A stretch of 61,859 bases of DNA, taken from the NCBI RefSeq assembly GCF_002153605.1, contig NZ_JOPG01000019.1:1-61859 (forward strand), read 5' to 3'. Shown here one piece after another: positions 51,676-59,622 of the stretch. A program made the translations under genes and the position numbers. Source of the stretch: Acetobacter malorum. Lineage in GTDB: Bacteria; Pseudomonadota; Alphaproteobacteria; Acetobacterales; Acetobacteraceae. The notes below the pieces were generated by a model. That model saw only the letters and a program-made list of their open reading frames with translations. It made no database searches and had not been told where the DNA came from. Every line of letters begins with the position of its first letter. The first letter of the stretch is position 1.

Positions 51676-53907
51676 ATGAGGAGTGCAGTGCTTTCTTTAG
51701 GCCAGCTCTGGCAGGCGTTTGCGCAAATTGCGCGCCAGACTCTGCTTGGGTCCGGCCCGCCGCGTAAACTTGACCACTTTCGCTGGCTGTATGCGCCGGA
51801 TCTGCTGTCCTTCGGTTACGCGCTGCGGACCACGATTTCTGCTTTGATTGCACTGGGCATTGCCCTGTGGTGGGAGCTTGGCAGCCCACAATGGGCCGCG
51901 CTGACGGTCTGGATGGTGGCGCAGGGCACGCGCGGCAAATCCATTGCCAAGGCGCGGTGGCATATGTTCGGCATGGTGGTGGGCACTATCTGCGCCATTG
52001 TGCTGGTGGCCTGCATGCCACAGGCCCCGCTGCTGTATCTGCTCTGTCTGGCCGGAGGGATCGGGCTTTTCTGCTTTATCGGCACACTGCTGCCCGGCCC
52101 GGCCGCCATGACCAATTACCGTATTCACGGCATGCGGGCGTCCGGTTTTACCTACGCGATTATTGCGCTGGATGGCGTGCTGGCCCCGGACCATATTTTT
52201 GAAATCGCCATGGCCCGCGCCACTTACATCACACTGGGCATTGTGGTGGAAACCACCATTTCCTCCCTGTTTCAGTATCAGCTGGAAAACCGCGCCAGAA
52301 ACCGGCTGGCCAGCAATTTTGTGCAGGCGCTGGGCGGAGTGACGCGCACACTCGGCCGCCTGCTGCAAGGCGACCGCGCCTCTGTTACGACCTCCCCCGA
52401 GGTGTTTTCCACCATCCTGACGCTGAGCGATCAGGTTGAGTTTGCCGAAATTGAGATGGGCAAACACAAGCATGAAGGGGACCACGCCCGCGCAGCCCTT
52501 GCCGCCATGACGGTTCTGATGTCTCGCGGGCTGGATCTGGCGGCGTTGTTGCAGGTGCCGGATAGTAAGGGCGGCCATTATCAACAGACGGCAGCGGAAG
52601 TGAGCCATTTTTTGCAAACGCTGCCCGGCCGGGTCGATCAGGACCAGCCGATTGCCTCCGTTTTGCAGGAACTGGATGCATTATGCGCGACCTGCCGCCA
52701 GCTTGCGGCCTCCTGCCTTGATGAGGAGATGGTCGCGGCAACCCACACGCCGGTTGATCTGCAAGAGGAACGCGTCATCTCCCGGCAAGGCCAGCTTTTG
52801 CACAAGCTGGGAGAAATGATGGACGAGCTGCGGCTGGCGCTTGAGCAGTTCGACATGAGCCGCAACCCGCAGCCGCATGACCATTTCCGTTACGCCATGC
52901 GCTCTTACCGCGACTGGCGGATGGCATTTACCAACAGTCTGCGGGCCTCTGTCACCATCTTCTGCTCCGGGTTGATCTGGGTCGCCACCGCCTGGCCGGA
53001 TGGTCTGACCTTCATGATGTTTGTCTCCATTGTCTGCGCCCTGTTCTCCACGCTGGAACAGCCGGCTCTGGCAACCAGAGCTTTCCTGCACGGCACAATC
53101 TGCGTCATCGCGATGTGCTGCGTGCTGGATTTGTGGGTGATGGCGCAGCCCACAACGTATGAAATGCTGGCCATGTGCCTTTCCATCCCCATGCTGCTGG
53201 GCGGCCTGGCCTTTGCCTATGTGCCGCTGGTACTGGCGGCAGTGGCCTATAATCTGTTCCTGCCCATTCTGGTCGGGCCACTGAATCAGGGCCGGATGGA
53301 TGAGATCATGTATTTCAACACGGCCTTGCCGCTCCTGCTGGCCATGGTGTTTGCCATGTGGATGTATCGGGTGTTCCTGCCGTTTGACCCGAATGGTCTG
53401 CGATGGGACATGCGGCTGAATATTCTGCGGGGCTTGCGGCGGCTGGCCAGCCAGCGCGTGCCGGAACTGCCGTCCGAAGTGGTGGGGCGGAGCGTGGACG
53501 GCTTTGTGCGCCTGTCCACTATGACGCCGGATAAAAAGTCTTTTGTGCTCAATCGCTATCTGAGCGGTGTGCTGTCCGGCATGACCATCGGGCTGAATGT
53601 GTTGCGGTTGCGCGCCATTCTGGCGCAGGGTGTGTTGCCGCCCGGCGCACAACGGGCCACGCAGGCCATGATGAACCGGATGCAGCGGTTTACAGGCCGA
53701 TACGGCGGCCAGTACGGCCGTACAGCGCGGGCCACGCATCTGGCTGTACAGTATCTGGTGCAGCGGGAGCAGGTGGAGACTAACCTGTCCGTGCGGCTGG
53801 AAATGCTGCGCGCCCTTGCCAGCCTGCGGGTGATTGAAACGGAACTTGAGCAGAACCGGGATTTCTTTGATGCGTCGTCCCCGTATCTGGACAAGGCGTT
53901 TTCCTGA
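51676..53907 (+). CDS. FUSC-family inner-membrane protein (aromatic-acid exporter/YccS type)
   Basis: A 743-residue protein with two membrane blocks separated by a cytoplasmic region, as in the AaeB/YccS FUSC family of efflux components. Block one: YALRTTISALIALGIALWWELGSPQWAALTVWMVAQGTRGKSIAKARWHMFGMVVGT is the FUSC signature. Block two begins AFTNSLRASVTIFCSGLIWVATAWPDGLTFMMFVSIVCALFS. The N-terminal start is uncertain: ATG 51676 is used; a TTG 15 bp upstream or GTG 51688 (preceded by GAGGAG) are alternatives. It lies alone between apt and nadA, so no partner (AaeA/AaeX) is visible. Confidence 0.88.
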   Translation: MRSAVLSLGQLWQAFAQIARQTLLGSGPPRKLDHFRWLYAPDLLSFGYALRTTISALIALGIALWWELGSPQWAALTVWMVAQGTRGKSIAKARWHMFGMVVGTICAIVLVACMPQAPLLYLLCLAGGIGLFCFIGTLLPGPAAMTNYRIHGMRASGFTYAIIALDGVLAPDHIFEIAMARATYITLGIVVETTISSLFQYQLENRARNRLASNFVQALGGVTRTLGRLLQGDRASVTTSPEVFSTILTLSDQVEFAEIEMGKHKHEGDHARAALAAMTVLMSRGLDLAALLQVPDSKGGHYQQTAAEVSHFLQTLPGRVDQDQPIASVLQELDALCATCRQLAASCLDEEMVAATHTPVDLQEERVISRQGQLLHKLGEMMDELRLALEQFDMSRNPQPHDHFRYAMRSYRDWRMAFTNSLRASVTIFCSGLIWVATAWPDGLTFMMFVSIVCALFSTLEQPALATRAFLHGTICVIAMCCVLDLWVMAQPTTYEMLAMCLSIPMLLGGLAFAYVPLVLAAVAYNLFLPILVGPLNQGRMDEIMYFNTALPLLLAMVFAMWMYRVFLPFDPNGLRWDMRLNILRGLRRLASQRVPELPSEVVGRSVDGFVRLSTMTPDKKSFVLNRYLSGVLSGMTIGLNVLRLRAILAQGVLPPGAQRATQAMMNRMQRFTGRYGGQYGRTARATHLAVQYLVQREQVETNLSVRLEMLRALASLRVIETELEQNRDFFDASSPYLDKAFS

Positions 53908-53988
53908 CTGTGTTTTGACTCTTCCTGTGCCAGCAGGCATGGAAAAGGCGATGCCCCGGCCCCTTTCTGTTCAGACGGATACAGCAAA

Positions 53989-54981
53989 ATGACCGCCTCC
54001 CTTCAGACGTCATTCTGGCAAGAGCAGGCAGACAGCCTGTACCCACGGGTAAGCCACGTGATTCCGGCCATGGAGTGGCCTGCATTTTCTGAGGATATTG
54101 CCGCTATTCTGGCCCTTAAGGAAAAGCATAACGCGGTTATTCTGGCGCATAATTATCAGACGCCGGAAATCTTCCATTGTGTGGCGGATGTCACGGGGGA
54201 TTCCCTCGCTCTGGCGCGTAGGGCGCAGGACGTAAAAGCCGACATCATTGTTATGGCTGGCGTTGCCTTCATGGCGGAGACCGCCAAGCTGCTCAATCCG
54301 TCTAAAAAAGTGCTTCTGCCGTCTGTTGAGGCCGGATGTTCACTCGCGGACTCCATTACCGCAGCCGATGTCCGGCTGATGCGCGCCCGTTATCCCGGCG
54401 TGCCGGTGGTGACGTATGTGAACACCTCTGCCGATGTGAAGGCGGAAAGCGATATCTGCTGCACCTCCGGCAATGCCCGCAAGGTCATTGAAAGTCTGGG
54501 TGTGGATGAAGTGATTATGATCCCCGATGAGTTTCTGGCGCAGAATGTTGCCAAGGAAACCGGGGTGAAAATCATCACCTGGAAAGGCCATTGCGAGGTG
54601 CATGAGCGCTTCACGCCGGAAGAAATCCGTCAGTGGCGCGCTGCATGGCCGGACCTTGTGGTGCTGGCGCATCCGGAATGCCCGCCGGAGGTTGTGGCGG
54701 AAGCCGATTTCTCCGGGTCAACCGCCGGGATGTCAGACTTTGTGGCGTCTGGGAAAGCCGGGCGCGTGCTGCTGGTGACGGAATGTTCCATGAGCGACAA
54801 TCTGGCGGTGGACCACCCGGAGGTAGAGTTTGTCCGCCCGTGTAATCTGTGCCCGCATATGAAGCACATCACGCTCTCCGCCATCCGCAAATCTCTGGAA
54901 CAGATGGAAGTAGAAGTGACGGTCGATCCCAGCGTGGCAGACCGCGCGCGCCTGTCCATTGAGCGGATGCTGGCGGTTTAA
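53989..54981 (+). CDS. nadA: Quinolinate synthase
   Basis: [4Fe-4S] enzyme that condenses iminoaspartate with dihydroxyacetone phosphate to quinolinate in NAD synthesis. The 330-residue protein shows [30 protein letters not shown], the cluster cysteines in [19 protein letters not shown] and [11 protein letters not shown], and the substrate region [21 protein letters not shown]. It is followed 45 bp later by nadC. No nadB (aspartate oxidase) is between them or elsewhere in the window. Confidence 0.96.
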   Translation: MTASLQTSFWQEQADSLYPRVSHVIPAMEWPAFSEDIAAILALKEKHNAVILAHNYQTPEIFHCVADVTGDSLALARRAQDVKADIIVMAGVAFMAETAKLLNPSKKVLLPSVEAGCSLADSITAADVRLMRARYPGVPVVTYVNTSADVKAESDICCTSGNARKVIESLGVDEVIMIPDEFLAQNVAKETGVKIITWKGHCEVHERFTPEEIRQWRAAWPDLVVLAHPECPPEVVAEADFSGSTAGMSDFVASGKAGRVLLVTECSMSDNLAVDHPEVEFVRPCNLCPHMKHITLSAIRKSLEQMEVEVTVDPSVADRARLSIERMLAV

Positions 54982-55026
54982 GGCACTTTCCCCTCCCGAT
55001 TTTTAAAGAAGAGAACGAGACCGTCC

Positions 55027-55884
55027 ATGCTGCCTGCTCTGCCTGATATCATGCTCGAACCGCTGGTGCGGGCCGGACTGCTGGAAGATCTCGGACGCGG
55101 AGGGGATCTGACAACCAGCGCCGTTCTGAAAGGGACCGAGCGCGCCCGGGTGACCCTGCGGTGCCGGGAAAAAGGCGTTCTGGCCGGGCTGGATCTGGCC
55201 AGATTATCTTTTCACCTGATGGACCCGTCTCTGCTGTTCGAGCGCCTGAAAGTGGAGGGCGCGTCTCTGGAACCCGGTGACGTGGTAGCTGTAGTGGAAG
55301 GCTCTGCCCGCTCCATCCTGACAGGCGAGCGGGTGGGGCTAAATTTTCTCTCTCATCTCAGCGGTATTGCTACCGCCACGGCAGAGATTGTGGCCAGCAT
55401 GGCAGGCACAAAGGCGCGTTTGTGCTGCACACGTAAAACGCTGCCGGGTTTGCGGGCGGTGCAGAAATACGCCGTGCGGGCCGGTGGGGGGATCAGCCAC
55501 CGTATGGGGCTGGATGACGCTATTCTGATCAAGGACAACCATATTGCGCTGGTTGGCAGCGTGCAGGAAGCCGTGGCGCGGGCGCGCAAGGCAGCGGGCC
55601 ATATGGTGAAAATTGAAGTTGAGGTCGATACGCCCGAGCAATTGCAGGAAGTGCTGTCTGGTGAGCCGGTGGACGCCGTGCTGCTGGATAACATGCCTGT
55701 GCCCATGCTGCGCACCTGTGTTGAGATGATTAAAGGCCGTCTGCTGACCGAGGCCTCGGGTGGCATTACACCGCTGACGGCGGCGGCTATTGCGCAGACT
55801 GGGGTGGATCTGCTGTCCGTTGGCTGGCTGACGCACTCCGTCAAATCGCTCGATTTTGGTCTGGATTTTGAAAAGACCCTTTGA
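55027..55884 (+). CDS. nadC: Nicotinate-nucleotide pyrophosphorylase (carboxylating)
   Basis: Converts quinolinate and PRPP to nicotinate mononucleotide with release of CO2, the step after nadA. The 285-residue protein has LEDLGRGGDLTTSAVL, GLNFLSHLSGIATAT, CTRKTLPGLRAVQKYAVRAGGGISHRMGLDDAILIKDNH and VEVDTPEQLQEVL, ending in LTEASGGITPLTAAAIAQTGVDLLSVGWLTHS; these are all QPRTase motifs, including the Arg/Lys residues that bind quinolinate. Operon with nadA. Confidence 0.96.
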   Translation: MLPALPDIMLEPLVRAGLLEDLGRGGDLTTSAVLKGTERARVTLRCREKGVLAGLDLARLSFHLMDPSLLFERLKVEGASLEPGDVVAVVEGSARSILTGERVGLNFLSHLSGIATATAEIVASMAGTKARLCCTRKTLPGLRAVQKYAVRAGGGISHRMGLDDAILIKDNHIALVGSVQEAVARARKAAGHMVKIEVEVDTPEQLQEVLSGEPVDAVLLDNMPVPMLRTCVEMIKGRLLTEASGGITPLTAAAIAQTGVDLLSVGWLTHSVKSLDFGLDFEKTL

Positions 55885-56024
55885 GCGTCATCACCTGCAC
55901 ACCGCGGTGTTCTGTGTAACCCTTGGGGCAGGTCACGCGTTAGTCGGTGAAATGTGATTCTGGTCCCTTGAGTTCATCTCCGGAACGTCATGGGATGATG
56001 CACGAAAAATAAGAGGCAGCCTTT

Positions 56025-57347
56025 ATGTCAGAGTCTTTCAACACATCGTCGTCCTCTCCGGCGGAAGAGTGGTCGGAAACCCGGGTGCGGGTTTTTCTGC
56101 GGGAAATGTTTGACGCTGCCGTGGCCAGTGCCAGCCCCTTCCAGGTGCTGGCGCGGTTCCTGCCGGAAAAACCTAAAGGACGTTGTGTTGTGGTCGGGGC
56201 GGGGAAGGCAGCGGCGTCCATGGCGGCCGCGCTGGAAGCCGCATGGCCGGATGTGCCGCTGGAAGGCGTCGTGGTCACGCGGGATGGCCACGCCACGCCC
56301 ACACAGTCCATCCGCGTGCTGGAAGCCTCTCATCCCGTGCCGGATGAACGCAGCGAGCAGGCCGCGCGGGAAATTCTGGAAACGGTTAAGGGGCTTCAGG
56401 CGGATGATCTCGTCATTGCCCTGATTTCTGGTGGCGGTTCGTCTCTTCTGGCGCTCCCCGCTGAGGGCATTACGCTGGAGGAGAAAAGGCAGATTGCCCG
56501 CCAGCTTCTGCATTCCGGCGCGACCATTACAGAGATGAACACCGTCCGCCGCCATTTGTCCGCCATCAAGGGTGGGCGGCTGGCGCAGGCGGCCTATCCG
56601 GCACGGGTTGTATCTTTGGTGATCAGCGACGTCCCGGGTGATGACCCATCCGTCATTGCCAGTGGCCCGACTGTGCAGGATGAGACGACGGCAGCGGATG
56701 TGCTGCGCATTATTCAGAAATATGATCTGACGTTACCGCCCGCAGCACAGGCCGTGCTGCAACGGGAGGCAAGTGCTGCCCGCCAGAGCCACCCGCCCGT
56801 GGCTGAGAGCAATAGCCTGACATTGATCGCAACGCCGTTCTTCGCCTTGGAAGCCGCAGCGGATGTTGCACGCCGGGCGGGAGTGACCCCCATCATTCTG
56901 GGGGATGCGCTGGAAGGGGAAAGCAGCTCAGCCGGCACGCTGTTTGCGGGCATGGCCCGGTCTGTCAGACAGCACGGTCAGCCTGTGGCAGCCCCTGCCG
57001 TCCTGCTGAGCGGTGGGGAAACCACTGTAACCATCAGGCCGGGTGAGAAACCGGGCAAGGGAGGTCGGAATACGGAATTCCTGCTGGCCTGTGCGCAAAG
57101 TCTGGCTGGTGAGGCGGGTATCTGGGGTATGGCCGGGGACAGCGACGGGATTGATGGCACAGAAGATGCCGCCGGTGCCCTGATCGGCCCGCAAACACTG
57201 GCTCGCGGTGCCGCATTGGGTCTGAGTGCCGAAGATTTTCTCAAACGGCACGATAGCTATAGCTACTTTAAAAAGCTGGATGACCTTGTGATGACCGGCC
57301 CAACGCTGACCAATGTGAATGATATTCGCATGATTCTGGTTTTATAA
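56025..57347 (+). CDS. Glycerate 2-kinase (DUF4147/MOFRL family)
   Basis: Probably phosphorylates D-glycerate to 2-phosphoglycerate, linking glyoxylate/tartronate or serine metabolism to glycolysis. The 440-residue protein has the GckA/TtuD layout: CVVVGAGKAAASMAAALE, ISGGGSSLLALPAEGITLEEKRQIARQLLHSGATITEMNTVRRHLSAIKGGRLA, VSLVISDVPGDDPSVIASGPTVQD, and the C-terminal MOFRL domain with GGRNTEFLLACAQSLAG, GDSDGIDGTEDAAGA and GPTLTNVNDIRMILV. Older annotation calls this family hydroxypyruvate reductase TtuD. ATG 56025 follows AAGAGGCAG. Gene is convergent with the UDG-like gene, only 16 bp apart. Confidence 0.9.
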   Translation: MSESFNTSSSSPAEEWSETRVRVFLREMFDAAVASASPFQVLARFLPEKPKGRCVVVGAGKAAASMAAALEAAWPDVPLEGVVVTRDGHATPTQSIRVLEASHPVPDERSEQAAREILETVKGLQADDLVIALISGGGSSLLALPAEGITLEEKRQIARQLLHSGATITEMNTVRRHLSAIKGGRLAQAAYPARVVSLVISDVPGDDPSVIASGPTVQDETTAADVLRIIQKYDLTLPPAAQAVLQREASAARQSHPPVAESNSLTLIATPFFALEAAADVARRAGVTPIILGDALEGESSSAGTLFAGMARSVRQHGQPVAAPAVLLSGGETTVTIRPGEKPGKGGRNTEFLLACAQSLAGEAGIWGMAGDSDGIDGTEDAAGALIGPQTLARGAALGLSAEDFLKRHDSYSYFKKLDDLVMTGPTLTNVNDIRMILVL

Positions 57348-57363
57348 AAGGCCTCTGGCGTTT

Positions 57364-58005
57364 TCAGTCTTCCAGAGCGTGTCTGACCGCTTCCCGCAGA
57401 GCCGGGATAACCACGTTCTGGAATTCCGGCGTTTTTCGCTCCCACGCCCCTGTTCGCCATGAAGGGTGCGGGAGAGGGAAATAGTTGGGTAGATAAGAAC
57501 GAAAATCTAAAACCCGTTCAAAAACCTTTCCTTTTCCCAAAGCGTAATTCTGCGCGTAAGAGCCGGCAAGCAGCGTAAGGCGCAGATCGGGCAGGAAGGA
57601 CAGGATGCGTTCCCGCCAGAGGGACGCGCATTCCGGCGGTGGTGGCCGGTCGCCCCCTTTTGGTAAAACTCCAGGATAACACAGGGCCATTGGCACAATA
57701 GCGACCTGTTCTGTGTCGTAAAAAACATCCGGGCTCATATCTAGCCAGGAGCGCAGGCGTTCGCCTGAGGCATCGTTAAACGGAATGCCGGTATTGTGCA
57801 CACGTGTTCCCGGTGCCTGTCCGGCAATCAAAAGCCGGGCGCGCGGAGAAATGCGCACAACAGGACGCGGCCCAAGCGGCAGTTTGTGCGCACAGGCCTG
57901 ACACCCCCGCAGTTCTTTCAGAAAACCGGCAAGAGCTTCGTCCTGTTCCGCAGGAGTGCTGTCTGCGGGAAAGGCGGGAGTGTGTCGGGAAAAAAGAGAG
58001 GCCAT
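57364..58005 (-). CDS. Uracil-DNA glycosylase superfamily protein (family 4/5-like)
   Basis: Putative DNA-repair glycosylase of about 213 residues. Motif 1 reads LIAGQAPGTRVHNTGIPFNDASGERLRSWL, and motif 2 is HPSWR near the C-terminus (LPHPSWRTG). Four cysteines fit a [4Fe-4S] pattern: C-x2-C in GCQACAHKLPLG, then one in ALCYPGV and one 17 residues later in PPECASLW, as in thermostable family 4 enzymes. Start ATG 58005 is followed by a normal N-terminus, while the frame is open far upstream. The exact base specificity is not certain; QAPG differs from the GEAPG of family 4. Confidence 0.78.
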   Translation of the reverse strand: MASLFSRHTPAFPADSTPAEQDEALAGFLKELRGCQACAHKLPLGPRPVVRISPRARLLIAGQAPGTRVHNTGIPFNDASGERLRSWLDMSPDVFYDTEQVAIVPMALCYPGVLPKGGDRPPPPECASLWRERILSFLPDLRLTLLAGSYAQNYALGKGKVFERVLDFRSYLPNYFPLPHPSWRTGAWERKTPEFQNVVIPALREAVRHALED

Positions 58006-58070
58006 GCCAAGGATATGTGGTGGGGTGCCTCGTTCCACAATATGCCGTTTTTCCGAAGCGTGCCGCGCAT

Positions 58071-58103
58071 AAAAAAACACCGCGCTGGCGGACCAGCGCG
58101 GTG
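58071..58103 (-). terminator. Intrinsic terminator after adhB
   Basis: CACCGCGCTGG (58078-58088) pairs perfectly over 11 bp with 58093-58103 across a CGGA loop. On the minus strand seven T follow (58077-58071), ideal for ending the adhA-adhB transcript. Confidence 0.95.
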
Positions 58104-58150
58104 CTTTCAGATCTGCCCCGGTTAAGAGGCAGAGTGAGAGAAGGGGCGGC

Positions 58151-59566
58151 TTACTGTGCTGCGTCTTCACCCGTGTGGGTCTGCGGAGAGAACGTCCAGC
58201 CAGCGCCGTAAGGCTGCGGATGGAAGACACCCCATGTTGCCGTGTCGCTCCCACCAAAGCCCCAGGAAGCGGAGGAGATCGGTGCATGATCAACACGCAG
58301 CTTCTGGATGTCAGAGGCTGTGACGTTAGCCGGAGCTTTGTTGCCCCATGCCGTGCGGATGAAGTTCACGACATCAGCCATCTGCTGGTCAGACAGAACG
58401 CTCTTGTAACCCGGCATGGCCACAGCGGACGGAGCCCAGTTGGTCGGCGGCAGAACCGCACCGTCCACAATGATGTGGGCGACAGATGTCGGGTTTTCAG
58501 ACACCACAACCGGGTTTCCTGCCAGCGGCGGGAACATACGGGCGACACCACCACCGTCGTTACGGTGACAGATAGCGCACTGGTCAACATACACGCTGGC
58601 GCCGGGGGTGCCGGATGTGTTGTTGGAATCCAGAGCCTGTGCCGTGGACGGATCATACTTGTAGTCACCGCGTGCCGGCGGAACCGGGGGCAGGGCCTTC
58701 AGGTATTTCGCCATGGCGTGCAGATCAGCGTCCGTGAAGTACTGGGTGCTCCAGCCCACCACGTCTGCCATGCCGCCAAACACAGCGGAGTGGTCGGTAC
58801 GGCCGGACTTCAGGAACTGGTAGAGGTCTTCTTCAGACCAGCGACCTACACCCATGACCGGGTCGTTCCGCAGGCTGGGGGCAATCCAGTTATCAATCGG
58901 AGCGCCACCGGCCAGGAAGTCAGCACCGCCAGATGCATCCAGAGCCTTTTCCTGCATGCCGAAGCCGCGCGGCGTATGACACGCACCGCAATGGCCCGGA
59001 CCCGTGACGAGGTATTCACCGCGGGCAATGTCAGCATCCGTGCCCGGAGCCGGCGTGAAGTCCTTGGGAGCCGGAGCAAACACGGAACGCCAGATGGACA
59101 GCGGCCAGCGCATGGATAGAGGCCAGGAGATGCCTGCCGGCTTGTTCGCTTCGGCAACCGGCTTCACACCGTGCATGAAGTACGCATACAGCGCCTTCAT
59201 GTCGTCCTGCGTCATCCGTGCGAAGGACGGATAAGGCATGGCCGGGTAAAGTGTGCTGCCATCCTTGCGGACGCCGTGGCGAACGGCTTCGTCAAATTCC
59301 TTGAACGTGTAGGTGCCAATCCCGTGGGTCGGGTCCGGCGTGATGTTCGTGGAATAGATGGTGCCAATGGGGGTCTGAATAGACAGACCACCCGCGTATT
59401 TCTGGCCATGCAGCGCTGTATGACAGGCCACGCAGTCACCCAGACGGGCGACATACTCACCTTTTTTAACCAGTTCATCATCAGTGCTCTGGGCATGGGC
59501 CAGAGAAGTTCCTGCCAGAAGCCCGACAGTGACCGCTCCAAGAGCGGCTTTTAGTCCTTTGATCAT
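58151..59566 (-). CDS. adhB: Membrane-bound alcohol dehydrogenase, tri-haem cytochrome c subunit II
   Basis: Electron-carrying subunit of the PQQ-dependent ethanol dehydrogenase: passes electrons from AdhA to ubiquinone on the periplasmic face. About 471 residues with a signal peptide (LKAALGAVTVGLLAGTSLAHA) and three haem c sites: CVACH (45-49), CGACH (193-197) and CAICH (330-334). The C-terminal region matches acetic acid bacterial AdhB. ATG 59566 gives the signal peptide; the frame is open to 59623. It follows adhA with 56 bp between and ends at a strong terminator. Confidence 0.95.
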   Translation of the reverse strand: MIKGLKAALGAVTVGLLAGTSLAHAQSTDDELVKKGEYVARLGDCVACHTALHGQKYAGGLSIQTPIGTIYSTNITPDPTHGIGTYTFKEFDEAVRHGVRKDGSTLYPAMPYPSFARMTQDDMKALYAYFMHGVKPVAEANKPAGISWPLSMRWPLSIWRSVFAPAPKDFTPAPGTDADIARGEYLVTGPGHCGACHTPRGFGMQEKALDASGGADFLAGGAPIDNWIAPSLRNDPVMGVGRWSEEDLYQFLKSGRTDHSAVFGGMADVVGWSTQYFTDADLHAMAKYLKALPPVPPARGDYKYDPSTAQALDSNNTSGTPGASVYVDQCAICHRNDGGGVARMFPPLAGNPVVVSENPTSVAHIIVDGAVLPPTNWAPSAVAMPGYKSVLSDQQMADVVNFIRTAWGNKAPANVTASDIQKLRVDHAPISSASWGFGGSDTATWGVFHPQPYGAGWTFSPQTHTGEDAAQ

Positions 59567-59622
59567 CGTTTTTACCACTGTATCGCTTGTGTGCCGAATG
59601 ACGTCATGACTCTGCCGGACCA

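Noticed and set aside
52681..53940. Minus-strand 419-codon frame opposite the FUSC gene
   Set aside because: Gln/His-rich shadow without start signals.
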